NCBI RefSeq assembly: GCF_001418575.1
Contig: NZ_LIQR01000088.1
Coordinates: 1 to 42,142, forward strand
Reading direction: 5' to 3'
DNA from: Peterkaempfera griseoplana
Lineage (GTDB): Bacteria > Actinomycetota > Actinomycetes > Streptomycetales > Streptomycetaceae
Length of the DNA: 42,142 nt
Below are positions 24,175-32,229 of this stretch, piece after piece (the stretch's first letter is position 1; every line of letters begins with the position of its first letter). The notes under the pieces were generated by a model. It worked only from the letters and a program-made list of their open reading frames with translations. It had not been told where the DNA came from and did no database searches. Made by a program: the position numbers and the translations under genes.

Positions 24175-25688
24175 CTACCGAAGGGGCATCCATGCCTGCC
24201 TACCCCGATGGAACCGGCGCGGACGTGGTCCAGCGCTTCCTGCGGGCCGCCCGGCGCGACCCCGGCGGTGTCGCGGTGGCCGACGGCACCACGGAGGTGA
24301 CCTACGCCGAACTGGAGGACCGGGTGCGCCGGACCGCCGCCGCCCTGGGCCCGCAGGGCGGCACGGTCGGGGTGCTGACCTCCCGCTCCTCGGACACCGT
24401 CGCCGCGCTGCTGGGCGTACTGGCCGCCGGCGGCGCCTACTGCCCGATCGACCCGGCCTTCCCCGAGCAGCGCCGGGCCGCGCTGGTCGAGGCCGCCGGC
24501 TGCCGTGCGGTGATCACCACGGGCTCCCGCCCGGCGCCGTACGGGGTGCCGGTGCTGCACCTGGAGGAGGCGGCCACCGGCCCGTACGCAGGCGGGCCGC
24601 TGCCGCTGGCGGACCCCGAGGACCCGGCCTATGTGCTGTTCACCTCGGGCTCCACCGGGCAGCCCAAGCCGGTGGTCACCCCCCGCCGGGCCATCGCCGC
24701 CGCCGTCGCCTCGCTGGGCGCGCTGCTGGACATCGCCCCCGGGGACCGGGTGCTGCAGTTCGCCTCGCTGAACTGGGACACCTGCTTCGAGGAGATCCTC
24801 CCGGCGCTCACCCGGGGGGCCACCCTGGTCTTCGACCCGGACGCCTACAGCGGCTCCTTCCCGCGCTTCCTGCGGATGGTCGACCGGCAGGCGCTCGGGG
24901 TGCTGGACCTGCCCACCGCCTTCTGGCACGAGCTGGTCAACCATCTGACGGAGGGTGGCGAGGCGCTGCCGGCCGGACTGCGGGTGGTGGTGATCGGCGG
25001 TGAGGCAGCCCGGCCGGACCGGCTGGACGACTGGCGGGCGCTGCCCGGAGCCGACCGCGTGCGCCTGGTCAACACCTACGGCTGCACCGAGACCACCCTG
25101 GTCACCCATGCCGTCGACCTGCACGGCCCGTACGCCCCGCCGCGCACCGACCGGGCCGTCCCGATCGGGCGTCCGCTGCCGCACGTCAGGGAGCAGATCG
25201 GCGACGACGGGGGGCTGCTGATCGGCGGCCCGTCCCTGGCCCTCGGCTACCGGGGGCTGCCGGAGGCCACCGCCGAGCGCTTCGCCGTCCTCCCCACCGG
25301 CCGCTGGTTCCACACCGGGGACCGGGTGCACCGGGAGGCGGACGGGGTGCTGCTCCACCAGGGCCGGCTGGACGACGAGATCAAGGTCCGCGGCATCCGG
25401 GTCAGCCCCGGCGAGGTGGAGGCCCAGCTCTGCGGCCACCCCGACGTCGCCGCGGCGGCGGCCACCGGTGCGCCGCTCGGCGACCACACCGCCGTGGTCG
25501 CCTATGTGATCCCGCGGCCGCACGCCGACTCCACGACCCTCGCCACCGAACTGCTCGGGTACCTGCGCAGGAACAGCCCGAGCCACCTGGTGCCCGCCCG
25601 CGTCACCGTGGTGCCCCAACTCGTCCACACCGCCAGCGGCAAGGTCGACCGGCGGCGGACGCACCAGCTGTACGCATCGAGCAACTGA
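24171..25688 (+). CDS. Free-standing NRPS adenylation domain, predicted beta-lysine-specific
   Basis: The 505-residue protein has all adenylation core motifs: A3 F-T-S-G-S-T-G-Q-P-K (157-166), A5 N-T-Y-G-C-T-E (301-307), A7 F-H-T-G-D-R (380-385), A8 D-D-E-I-K-V-R-G (401-408) and A10 S-G-K491. By hand alignment with GrsA the ten pocket residues are D203, T204, E207, D246, V274, G276, T302, L310, V311 and K491. The code D-T-E-D-V-G-T-L-V-K differs by one conservative residue from the code I remember for the beta-lysine module VioO of viomycin. With the aminomutase upstream this points to beta-lysine. The ATG overlaps the exporter stop (ATGA); an internal ATG at 24192 is an alternative. No C or carrier domain is fused. 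Confidence 0.9.
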   Translation: MTTEGASMPAYPDGTGADVVQRFLRAARRDPGGVAVADGTTEVTYAELEDRVRRTAAALGPQGGTVGVLTSRSSDTVAALLGVLAAGGAYCPIDPAFPEQRRAALVEAAGCRAVITTGSRPAPYGVPVLHLEEAATGPYAGGPLPLADPEDPAYVLFTSGSTGQPKPVVTPRRAIAAAVASLGALLDIAPGDRVLQFASLNWDTCFEEILPALTRGATLVFDPDAYSGSFPRFLRMVDRQALGVLDLPTAFWHELVNHLTEGGEALPAGLRVVVIGGEAARPDRLDDWRALPGADRVRLVNTYGCTETTLVTHAVDLHGPYAPPRTDRAVPIGRPLPHVREQIGDDGGLLIGGPSLALGYRGLPEATAERFAVLPTGRWFHTGDRVHREADGVLLHQGRLDDEIKVRGIRVSPGEVEAQLCGHPDVAAAAATGAPLGDHTAVVAYVIPRPHADSTTLATELLGYLRRNSPSHLVPARVTVVPQLVHTASGKVDRRRTHQLYASSN

Positions 25689-25704
25689 GCCAAGGAGGCA
25701 GTAC

Positions 25705-25938
25705 GTGTCCACTGACGGCACCGTCGACGGAGTGGTCGGCATCTTCCGGCGGGTCCTGGAGTCCGATCGGGTCCAGCCGGACTCCGACTTCTTCGAACTG
25801 GGCGGGGACTCACTGCTCGCCACCCGGGTGCTCAGCGCGATCGCCCGCGAGTTCGGGCCGGAACTCACCCTCGCCGACATCATCGACGCACCCTCACCGC
25901 TGGCCCTGGCCAAGCTGATCGAGGGCGTGGCGGCATGA
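25705..25938 (+). CDS. Free-standing peptidyl/acyl carrier protein
   Basis: The 77-residue protein is a complete carrier domain with the phosphopantetheine site F-F-E-L-G-G-D-S36-L-L-A-T. It has the four-helix pattern and usual length. The GTG start at 25705 has a strong AAGGAGG ribosome site seven bases upstream. It sits 16 bp after the adenylation gene and its stop overlaps the amine-oxidase ATG (ATGA), the order expected if the loaded aminoacyl-S-carrier is the oxidase substrate. No phosphopantetheinyl transferase is in the window, so a general one must serve it. Confidence 0.93.
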   Translation: MSTDGTVDGVVGIFRRVLESDRVQPDSDFFELGGDSLLATRVLSAIAREFGPELTLADIIDAPSPLALAKLIEGVAA

Positions 25939-27248
25939 GCGTCGTCGTTGTCGGGGCGGGCCTGGCCGGACTCACCGCCGCCACCGAACTGGCCGCCCGG
26001 GGCATCGAGGTGACCGTCCTGGAGGCCAGGGACAGGGTCGGCGGCCGCACCCACGGCATCGAGGTCGCACCGGGGCAGTGGGCCGACGCCGGGGCCGCCT
26101 ACCTGGGCGCCCGGCACACCGAGCTGAAGTCCCTGATCGCCCGGCTGGGCCTGGCCACCGTGCCCACCACCATGGAGGGCCGCAGCCGGTTCTCGGTGGG
26201 GGGAGGCCCGCAGACCGTCGACGGCCGGTTCCCGCCGCTCAACGCGATCGCCCTGGGCGGCCTCTTCGAGCAGCTGGACGAGGTGACCAAGGCGGTGCGC
26301 CAGGACGCGCCGTGGCTCACCGCCGACGCCGAACGGCTGGACCGGCTCACCGCGGCCGAATGGATCGAGCGGCAGGTCCCGCACCCCGACGCGCGGTTGT
26401 TCTTCCCGCTCTTCCTCGGCGAGATGATGGCCGCCGACCCGGCCGACGTCTCCGTGCTGCACATGGCGTTCTACCTCTGCTCCGGCGGCGGGATCCGCTA
26501 CCTCAACGCCTTCCAGGGCGGTGCGCAGGAGGAGCGGGTCGACGGCGGGGCGCACCGGCTGAGCGAACTGCTGGCGGCCAAGCTGGGCGACCGCGTCCTG
26601 CTGGGCCACCCGGTCCGGGCGGTCGAGCAGACCGGCGACCGGCTGCGGGTCCACAGCGACCGGGGCGTCCATGAGGGCGAGGCGGTGGTCGTCGCGCTGC
26701 CGCCGCTGCTCGCCGACACCATCGAGTACCGGCCGGGGCTGCCCGTGCCCAGGTCGAGCCAGGCCACCGGCCGTGGCTGCGCCGTCAAGGTCCAGCTGGT
26801 CTACCCCGAGCCGCTCTGGCGCGAGCACGGCCTCTCCGGCTGGTCGGTGAGCTCGGACGGGCCGCTGCTGTCCACAGTGGACGACTCGCCCCCCGGCGGC
26901 GTCGGCATCCTGACCGGCTTCGTCACCGGCAGCGAGGCGCGCAGCTTCGCCGCGCTGGACGGGCCGAGCGCCCGGCAGGCCGTACTGGACCAGACCCGGC
27001 GGCTGTTCCCCCAGCTGCCCGACCCGATCGGGTACCACGTCACCGACTGGATCAGCGACGAGTACAGCCGTGGCTGCTACGCCGCGCTCTTCGGCCCCGG
27101 CGACTGGCTCACCGCCGGCCCGCACCTCACCACGCCGCACGGCGGGGTGCACTGGGCGGGCACCGAGACCAGCACCGAGTTCTTCGGCCTGATGGAGGGG
27201 GCCATCCGCTCCGGACGGCGGGCAGCCGAGGAGATCACCGGAAGCTGA
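25935..27248 (+). CDS. Flavin-dependent monoamine oxidase-family enzyme
   Basis: The 437-residue protein begins with the FAD Rossmann motif V-V-V-G-A-G-L-A-G-L (residues 3-12), then L-E-A-R-D-R-V-G-G-R-T (about 33-43). The C-terminal FAD block is H-W-A-G-T-E-T-S-T-E-F-F-G-L-M-E-G-A-I-R-S-G. This is the whole MAO/polyamine-oxidase layout. No signal peptide is present. Translational coupling to the carrier gene suggests oxidation of a carrier-bound amine. With beta-lysine (3,6-diaminohexanoyl), oxidation at either amine followed by attack of the other would close a five-membered imine; that chemistry is my inference. A free-substrate amine oxidase remains possible. Confidence 0.9.
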   Translation: MSVVVVGAGLAGLTAATELAARGIEVTVLEARDRVGGRTHGIEVAPGQWADAGAAYLGARHTELKSLIARLGLATVPTTMEGRSRFSVGGGPQTVDGRFPPLNAIALGGLFEQLDEVTKAVRQDAPWLTADAERLDRLTAAEWIERQVPHPDARLFFPLFLGEMMAADPADVSVLHMAFYLCSGGGIRYLNAFQGGAQEERVDGGAHRLSELLAAKLGDRVLLGHPVRAVEQTGDRLRVHSDRGVHEGEAVVVALPPLLADTIEYRPGLPVPRSSQATGRGCAVKVQLVYPEPLWREHGLSGWSVSSDGPLLSTVDDSPPGGVGILTGFVTGSEARSFAALDGPSARQAVLDQTRRLFPQLPDPIGYHVTDWISDEYSRGCYAALFGPGDWLTAGPHLTTPHGGVHWAGTETSTEFFGLMEGAIRSGRRAAEEITGS

Positions 27249-27274
27249 TGTAGCGTCAGACCGAGCCTTGAGCG

Positions 27275-27304
27275 GCCGGTGCGCCCGGGGACGGGCGCAC
27301 CGGC
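27275..27304 (+). terminator. Hairpin after the amine-oxidase gene
   Basis: A perfect 13-bp stem, GCCGGTGCGCCCG with its complement, has a GGGA loop. It separates the kamA-to-oxidase operon from the thioesterase-to-MFS group and may end or weaken transcription. Confidence 0.75.
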
Positions 27305-27337
27305 AGGCCAGCGACCACTCACCCCCGGGAGCCCACC

Positions 27338-27781
27338 ATCACCAGCGATCCGGCGGCGGACACCGCCCAGCGCTGCGCCGAAGCCATGTACGCGACCGAT
27401 CCGACCTGCCGGGAGCTCGGCATCACCGTCGAGGAGGTCTCCGAGGGCCGCGCCACCGCACGGCTGCGGCTGGCCGACACCATGGTCAACGGCCATGGCA
27501 CCGCACACGGCGGCTATCTCTTCCTGCTGGCGGACGTGGCCTTCGCCTACGCCTGCAACAGCCGCGGTGTCCCCACCGTGGCCCAGTCCGCGCAGGTGAC
27601 CTTCCTGCGCCCGGCCCGTCCCGGCGACCAGCTGGCGGCCGAGGCCGTGGAGCGCTCCCGCTTCGGACGCAGCGCCGTCTACGACGTCACCGTCCGCCGG
27701 GCCGACGGCACCGTGATCGCCGAGTTCCGCGGCCAGAGCCAGGCGCTCCCCGTACCGCCCTCCCCCGCCCCGACGAGGTGA
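27338..27781 (+). CDS. PaaI-type hotdog thioesterase
   Basis: The hotdog-fold core includes M-V-N-G-H-G-T-A-H-G-G-Y-L-F-L-L-A-D-V-A-F-A-Y-A-C-N-S and G-R-S-A-V-Y-D-V-T-V, typical of PaaI/HotDog thioesterases that cleave hydroxyphenylacetyl-CoA and other acyl thioesters. The first ATG in frame (27386) would cut off a stretch reading A-Q-R-C-A-E-A that family members normally have. At the expected start there is ATC (27338) with a well-placed ribosome site CGGGAG six bases upstream. I therefore place the start at this ATC, giving 147 residues, as a rare non-AUG start or an ATG changed to ATC. In this cluster it could release or proof-read carrier-bound acyl groups; the family usually acts on CoA esters. 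Confidence 0.82.
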   Translation: MTSDPAADTAQRCAEAMYATDPTCRELGITVEEVSEGRATARLRLADTMVNGHGTAHGGYLFLLADVAFAYACNSRGVPTVAQSAQVTFLRPARPGDQLAAEAVERSRFGRSAVYDVTVRRADGTVIAEFRGQSQALPVPPSPAPTR

Positions 27782-27786
27782 CCGCC

Positions 27787-28377
27787 ATGACCGACATCCG
27801 CCCCTGGGACCGCCGGGCCCTGCAGCTCACCGAGACCGTCGTCGACCAGGTCGACCCCGGCCGTCTCGACCTGCCCTCGCCCTGCGCGGGCTGGACCCTG
27901 CGGCGGCTTCTCGCCCATATGATCGGCCAGAACCACGGCTTCGCGGCCGCCGCCGACGGCGAGCACACCGACCGTGCGGCCTGGGCCGACCGCGACTTCG
28001 GCGACGACCCGTCCGGGGCCTTCCGGGCCTCGGCGGCGCGGGTCAGCGCGGCCTTCGCCCGGGAGGGCGTCCTGGACGGCGAGTTCTGGCTGCCGGAGGT
28101 CCGCGGCGGCCAGATGTTCCCGGCCCGCACCGCCATCGGCTTCCACTTCGTGGACTACGTGGTGCACGGCTGGGACGTGGCGGCGTCCATCGGCGTACCC
28201 GCCCCCTTCGACGACGACCTGCTCGCCGCGGTGCTGCCGTACGCCGAGGAGGTCCCGGACGGCGACAACCGGCGGCAGCCCGGCGCCTCCTTCCAGCCTG
28301 CCCTGGCGACCGGCAGCAGCCGCCCGCTGGACCGGATCCTGGCGATGCTCGGCCGCTCCCCCTCCTGGCCTGCATGA
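27787..28377 (+). CDS. TIGR03086/DinB-fold metal-binding protein
   Basis: The 196-residue protein has the mycothiol-dependent maleylpyruvate-isomerase/DinB four-helix pattern. It opens with P-C-A-G-W-T-L-R-R-L-L-A-H-M-I-G-Q-N (about 37-54) and later has F-H-F-V-D-Y-V-V-H-G-W-D-V-A. The three His that bind metal in this family are visible (H-M, H-F, H-G-W-D). Members use or are thought to use mycothiol; the reaction of this TIGR03086 subgroup is not known. It begins five bases after the thioesterase stop and overlaps the MFS gene (ATGA), so it belongs to the second transcription unit of the locus. Confidence 0.8.
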   Translation: MTDIRPWDRRALQLTETVVDQVDPGRLDLPSPCAGWTLRRLLAHMIGQNHGFAAAADGEHTDRAAWADRDFGDDPSGAFRASAARVSAAFAREGVLDGEFWLPEVRGGQMFPARTAIGFHFVDYVVHGWDVAASIGVPAPFDDDLLAAVLPYAEEVPDGDNRRQPGASFQPALATGSSRPLDRILAMLGRSPSWPA

Positions 28378-29501
28378 CCCGGGACTTCCGGCTGCTGCTG
28401 CTGGCCACCGCGGGCGCCTTCGCCACCTATGCGCCGATGCTGGCGGTGGTGCCGCTCTGGTCCGCGGCCGGAGGCTCCTCGGAGTTCGGCGCCGGGGCCA
28501 CGACGGGCTCCGCCATGGCGGCGACCGTGGCGGTGCAGCTGTGCATGGGGCTGCTGCTGCCGCGCTTCGGCGCACGGCGGCTGCTGGCGGCCGGGTCGCT
28601 GCTGCTGGGGCTGCCCACCGCGGCCTACCCGCTGTCGGCCGCGCTGCCGTGGGTGCTCGCCGTGTCGGCCGTCCGCGGCGTGGGATTCGGGCTGGTGGCC
28701 GTGGCGGGCAGCGCACTGGCGGCGGATCTCGCCCCGCCGGGCCGCCGGGCCTCGGCGATCGGCTGGTACGGGGCCGCGGCCGGGCTGCCGCACGTGCTCT
28801 GTCTGCCCCTGGGACTCTGGTGCGCCCAGCGGTTCGGCTTCCCCGCGGTCTTCCTCGTCGCCGCCGCGTCCGCCGTCCTCGCCGCACCGCTCGCCGCCGC
28901 GATCGCCGAGCGGCCGCGGGGCGGGACCGGTCCGGCGGGCGGCACGGCGAGGGTGCCGGGCACCCCGCTGCTGCTGATGCTGCTGGTCGCCGGGGCACTG
29001 GGCGGCGTCACCTCCTTTCTGGCCCTGGTGCTGCCCGCGCCGGGGGCGGCGCCCGCGGTGCTGCTCGCGCTGAGCACCGCCATGGTCCTCGGGCGGCTGG
29101 CCGCAGGCGCCGTCGCCGACCGGATCGGCGACGGACGCCTGCTGGCCCCGGCGGTGGCCCTGGCGGCACTCGGGACAGGTGGGATCGCCACCGGGTCCGT
29201 GGTCCCCGCGACGGTGGCGGGGGTGCTCCTCGGCGCGGGCTTCGGCGCACTGCAGAACGAGACCCTGGTGGTGCTGTTCGCCCGAGCGGGCCGGGCCGGA
29301 CGCGGCCGGGCCAGCACCGCCTGGAACATGGCCTATGACGCCGGCACCGGTGCGGGCGCGCTGGTGGTGGGTGCGCTCTCCCGGCTGCTGGGGCTGGGTG
29401 GCTCGCTGGCCCTGGCAGCCGTCCTGGTCGCTGCGGCGACCCCGCTGGCCTGGGCGGAGTCCCGTCGTACCGGCCCGCTGCCGGTCACACCGCCGTGGTG
29501 A
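28374..29501 (+). CDS. Second MFS transporter of the cluster
   Basis: The 375-residue protein is hydrophobic throughout, with about 11-12 membrane segments and the MFS loop patterns L-P-R-F-G-A-R-R-L and A-D-R-I-G-D-G. It is unlike the first MFS of the locus and shorter. ATG 28374 overlaps the previous stop. Its 3' end overlaps the convergent LysR gene by 17 bp. It could export the product or an intermediate, or import a precursor; direction cannot be judged from sequence. Confidence 0.85.
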   Translation: MTRDFRLLLLATAGAFATYAPMLAVVPLWSAAGGSSEFGAGATTGSAMAATVAVQLCMGLLLPRFGARRLLAAGSLLLGLPTAAYPLSAALPWVLAVSAVRGVGFGLVAVAGSALAADLAPPGRRASAIGWYGAAAGLPHVLCLPLGLWCAQRFGFPAVFLVAAASAVLAAPLAAAIAERPRGGTGPAGGTARVPGTPLLLMLLVAGALGGVTSFLALVLPAPGAAPAVLLALSTAMVLGRLAAGAVADRIGDGRLLAPAVALAALGTGGIATGSVVPATVAGVLLGAGFGALQNETLVVLFARAGRAGRGRASTAWNMAYDAGTGAGALVVGALSRLLGLGGSLALAAVLVAAATPLAWAESRRTGPLPVTPPW

Positions 29502-30423
29502 CCGGCTCCCGCGCGGCGGTACGGCCGGGGGAGGGGATCCGTGCGGGCTGCCCCGCGCAGGCCGCGACCGCCCGGATGCGGGCGTTCTCCTCGGCCGTCC
29601 GCCAGATCAGCGCCACCGAGGTGGTCGGCAGATCACGGATGGGGACGAAGACGACGTCGGGCTGGGCGTAGTAGCGGGCCACCGACTCCGCCAGCGGCGC
29701 CACTCCGCGGCCGGCGGCGACCAGCGACAGGATCTCCTGGCAGGTCTGCACCTCCTGGCCCTGCCGCAGGCTGCGGCCGCCGGGTGTCACCAGCGGAAGG
29801 TGGTAGTCCCGCCAGTAGGCCGGGGCGGTGGTCGCCAGCGCGAAGACGGTGTCCCGGGCCGCCTCCTCGATGGAGACCGAGGCGAGCTGGGCCGCCGGGT
29901 GGTCCAGCGCCACCGCGAGTACCCGCTGCTCCTCCCCGAGCAGCGGCCCCACGGTCAGGTCGGGCTCGTCGATCGGCAGCCGCGCCACCAGGATGTCCAC
30001 CTCCCCGCGGCGCAGCGGTCCGAGCAGATCACCGCACGCCACCTCGTGCAGGGTGATCTCGCACTCGGGAGCGTGCGTGCGCACCGACCGCACCAGGTCG
30101 GCGGCGTACCCGCCGCCCGCGGCGCCGGTGAAGCCCAGCCTGGTGGTCCCCGCCACCCCGCGGGCATGGGCCACCGCCTCGGCGTACGCGGTCGTCATCT
30201 GCTCGTACAGCGGCCGCAGCCGCTCGACCAGGATCGCGCCCAGGGCGGTCAGCCGTACCTGGCGACTGGTGCGCTCGAAGAGCTGGCCGCCGACCCGCTG
30301 CTCCACATGGCGCAGGGTCTGGCTGACCCGGGACTGCGATATGCGCAACTCCCGTGCGGCCCGTCCGAAATGCAGTTGTTCACTGAGCGTCAGAAGACAC
30401 TCGACCTCGCGCAGTTCCAGCAT
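29485..30423 (-). CDS. LysR-family transcriptional regulator
   Basis: The 312-residue protein opens with M-L-E-L-R-E-V-E-C-L-L-T-L-S-E-Q-L-H-F-G-R-A-A and S-Q-S-R-V-S-Q-T-L-R-H-V-E, the LysR winged helix-turn-helix. A periplasmic-binding-like effector domain follows (from about residue 90), ending in a Pro/Arg-rich tail. ATG 30423 is taken because the LysR signature starts there; an AGGGAC/GAGG ribosome site is close upstream. It lies tail to tail with the second MFS, at the right edge of the biosynthetic locus. An inverted repeat in its promoter (30477-30510) suggests autoregulation. It is the only regulator in the locus and a candidate controller. Confidence 0.9.
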   Translation of the reverse strand: MLELREVECLLTLSEQLHFGRAARELRISQSRVSQTLRHVEQRVGGQLFERTSRQVRLTALGAILVERLRPLYEQMTTAYAEAVAHARGVAGTTRLGFTGAAGGGYAADLVRSVRTHAPECEITLHEVACGDLLGPLRRGEVDILVARLPIDEPDLTVGPLLGEEQRVLAVALDHPAAQLASVSIEEAARDTVFALATTAPAYWRDYHLPLVTPGGRSLRQGQEVQTCQEILSLVAAGRGVAPLAESVARYYAQPDVVFVPIRDLPTTSVALIWRTAEENARIRAVAACAGQPARIPSPGRTAAREPVTTAV

Positions 30424-30476
30424 TGCCTCGTCCCTCGGCTGTTCCGGCTCGGCCGCCTGAAACGCGGCCGTCCCAG

Positions 30477-30510
30477 CATGCATAACCAGCGCCCGCATTA
30501 AGGATGCATG
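30477..30510. promoter_or_regulatory. Inverted repeat CATGCAT-N20-ATGCATG upstream of LysR gene
   Basis: Two ATGCAT-centred half sites lie 54-87 bp before the LysR start, in AT-richer surroundings. The spacing of two helical turns and a bit is compatible with a LysR tetramer site, but no LysR consensus can be proven here. Confidence 0.45.
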
Positions 30511-30630
30511 ACAGGACTCGGCGGCTTGCCGCCCCGGTCGCCCAGCCGGGCCCGTTCCGCCGGCGGGCGGCCGGTGACGACTTGCGGCTTGTCGCTGATG
30601 GCTGTCGGTCGGCCACCGTAGGCTGGGCGG

Positions 30631-31482
30631 GTGGCGAAGAACCCGGTCGAGAACGATGCTGCCCAGGTCGAGCGTGCTGCCAGGAGCACGCCGGCGCGCA
30701 AGCCCAAGCAGGAGAGTCACCTGGCGATGGTGCGGCGGGCGCGGAAGATCAACCGAGCGCTCGCGGAGGTCTATCCGTACGCCCATCCGGAGCTGGACTT
30801 CGAGAACCCCTTCGAGCTGCTGGTGGCCACCGTGCTGTCGGCCCAGACCACCGATCTGCGGGTGAACCTGACGACGCCTGCGCTGTTCGCCAAGTACCCG
30901 ACGCCCGACGACATGGCCGCGGCCAACCCCGAGGAGCTGGAGGAGCTGATCCGGCCGACCGGGTTCTTCCGGGCCAAGGCCAAGTCCCTGCTGGGGCTCT
31001 CCACGGCGCTGCGGGACCGGTTCGGCGGGGAGGTGCCGGGGCGGCTGAAGGACCTGGTCACCCTGCCCGGGGTGGGCCGCAAGACGGCCAACGTCGTGCT
31101 GGGCAACGCCTTCGGTGTGCCCGGCATCACGGTGGACACCCACTTCGCCCGGCTGGCGCACCGGTTCGGCTGGACCACCGAGAGCGACCCGGAGCGGATC
31201 GAGGCGGTGGTGGCCGAGATCTTCCCCAAGAGCGAGTGGACCATGTTGTCGCACCGGGTGGTCTTCCACGGCCGGCGGATCTGCCATGCCCGCAAGCCCG
31301 CCTGCGGGGCCTGCCCGATCGCCGCACTCTGCCCGGCGTACGGTGAGGGCGAGACCGATCCGGAGAAGGCGAAGAAGCTCCTCAAGTACGAGATGGGCGG
31401 CCAGCCCGGTCAGCGGCTGAAGCCGCCGGCCGACTACCCCGGTGAGGCTGCGGCGCGCAAGGTACTGGAGGAGGGCTCCTGA
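30631..31482 (+). CDS. nth: Endonuclease III (DNA glycosylase/AP lyase)
   Basis: The 283-residue protein has the helix-hairpin-helix L-P-G-V-G-R-K151-T-A-N with the catalytic Lys, then I-T-V-D169-T-H with the catalytic Asp. The 4Fe-4S loop C-x6-C-x2-C-x5-C is also present ([17 protein letters not shown]). It removes oxidised pyrimidines and cleaves abasic sites in base-excision repair. It is about 70 residues longer than E. coli Nth, with a basic N-terminal extension and a C-terminal tail, as in other actinomycetes. GTG 30631 is the likely start. It is followed after two bases by the NUDIX gene, so the two form an operon. Confidence 0.95.
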   Translation: MAKNPVENDAAQVERAARSTPARKPKQESHLAMVRRARKINRALAEVYPYAHPELDFENPFELLVATVLSAQTTDLRVNLTTPALFAKYPTPDDMAAANPEELEELIRPTGFFRAKAKSLLGLSTALRDRFGGEVPGRLKDLVTLPGVGRKTANVVLGNAFGVPGITVDTHFARLAHRFGWTTESDPERIEAVVAEIFPKSEWTMLSHRVVFHGRRICHARKPACGACPIAALCPAYGEGETDPEKAKKLLKYEMGGQPGQRLKPPADYPGEAAARKVLEEGS

Positions 31483-31484
31483 GC

Positions 31485-32207
31485 ATGGCGACGGCGGTCG
31501 AGCGGGACGGGCTGCCCGACTGGCTGGTGCCGGTGCGGGACGCGGCCGAGCGGGTGCAGCCGGGGCAGCTGAGCCGGTTTCTGCCGCCGGCCCGGGGCGG
31601 GCGCCGGTCCGCGGTGCTGGTGCTCTTCGGCGAGGGCGACCACGGCCCCGACCTGCTGCTGATCGAGCGTGCCCGCTCGCTGCGCTCGCACGCGGGGCAG
31701 CCGTCCTTCCCCGGTGGTGCGCTGGACCCCGAGGACGGCGACCCGCTGGGGCCGGGCCCGGTCAACGCGGCACTGCGCGAGGCCCAGGAGGAGACCGGCC
31801 TCGATCCGTCCGGCATCCAGGTGTTCGGGATACTGCCGGACCTCTACATCCCGGTCAGTGACTTCGTGGTGACCCCGGTGCTGGGCTGGTGGCGGGAGTC
31901 CTCGCCGGTCGGCCCGGTCGACCCCGCCGAGGTGGCCTCGGTCTTCCGGGTCCCGGTGGCCGACCTCACCGACCCGGCGAACCGAGCCCGGCTGCGGCAC
32001 CCCAGCGGTCACACCGGCCCGGCGTTCCTGGTGGCCGGGACTGTGGTCTGGGGCTTCACCGCGGGTGTGATCGACCGGGTGCTGCACTACAGCGGGATGG
32101 AGCGGCCCTGGGACGGCTCCCGGGTGGTCGGTCTTGACGAGGACGCCTTCGGCGCGGCCGTCGCCGAGCGGGAGCGTGCGAGGGACCGTACGGCGGGCGG
32201 GGCCTGA
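31485..32207 (+). CDS. NudL-type CoA pyrophosphatase
   Basis: The 240-residue protein has the UPF0035 motif L-R-S-H-A-G-Q-P-S-F-P-G-G that marks coenzyme A pyrophosphatases, joined to a NUDIX box R-E-A-Q-E-E-T-G-L. It should split CoA into 3',5'-ADP and 4'-phosphopantetheine. ATG 31485 lies two bases after the nth stop. The gene is convergent with the DHA2 exporter with 22 bp between. Confidence 0.9.
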   Translation: MATAVERDGLPDWLVPVRDAAERVQPGQLSRFLPPARGGRRSAVLVLFGEGDHGPDLLLIERARSLRSHAGQPSFPGGALDPEDGDPLGPGPVNAALREAQEETGLDPSGIQVFGILPDLYIPVSDFVVTPVLGWWRESSPVGPVDPAEVASVFRVPVADLTDPANRARLRHPSGHTGPAFLVAGTVVWGFTAGVIDRVLHYSGMERPWDGSRVVGLDEDAFGAAVAERERARDRTAGGA

Positions 32208-32229
32208 GCCACCGCCCGCCGGGGCGCCG

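Noticed and set aside
23961-27152. 1063-codon open frame on the minus strand
   Set aside because: It lies opposite the A-domain, carrier and amine-oxidase genes, which have clear motifs. The long open frame is a GC-rich antisense artefact with low-complexity composition.
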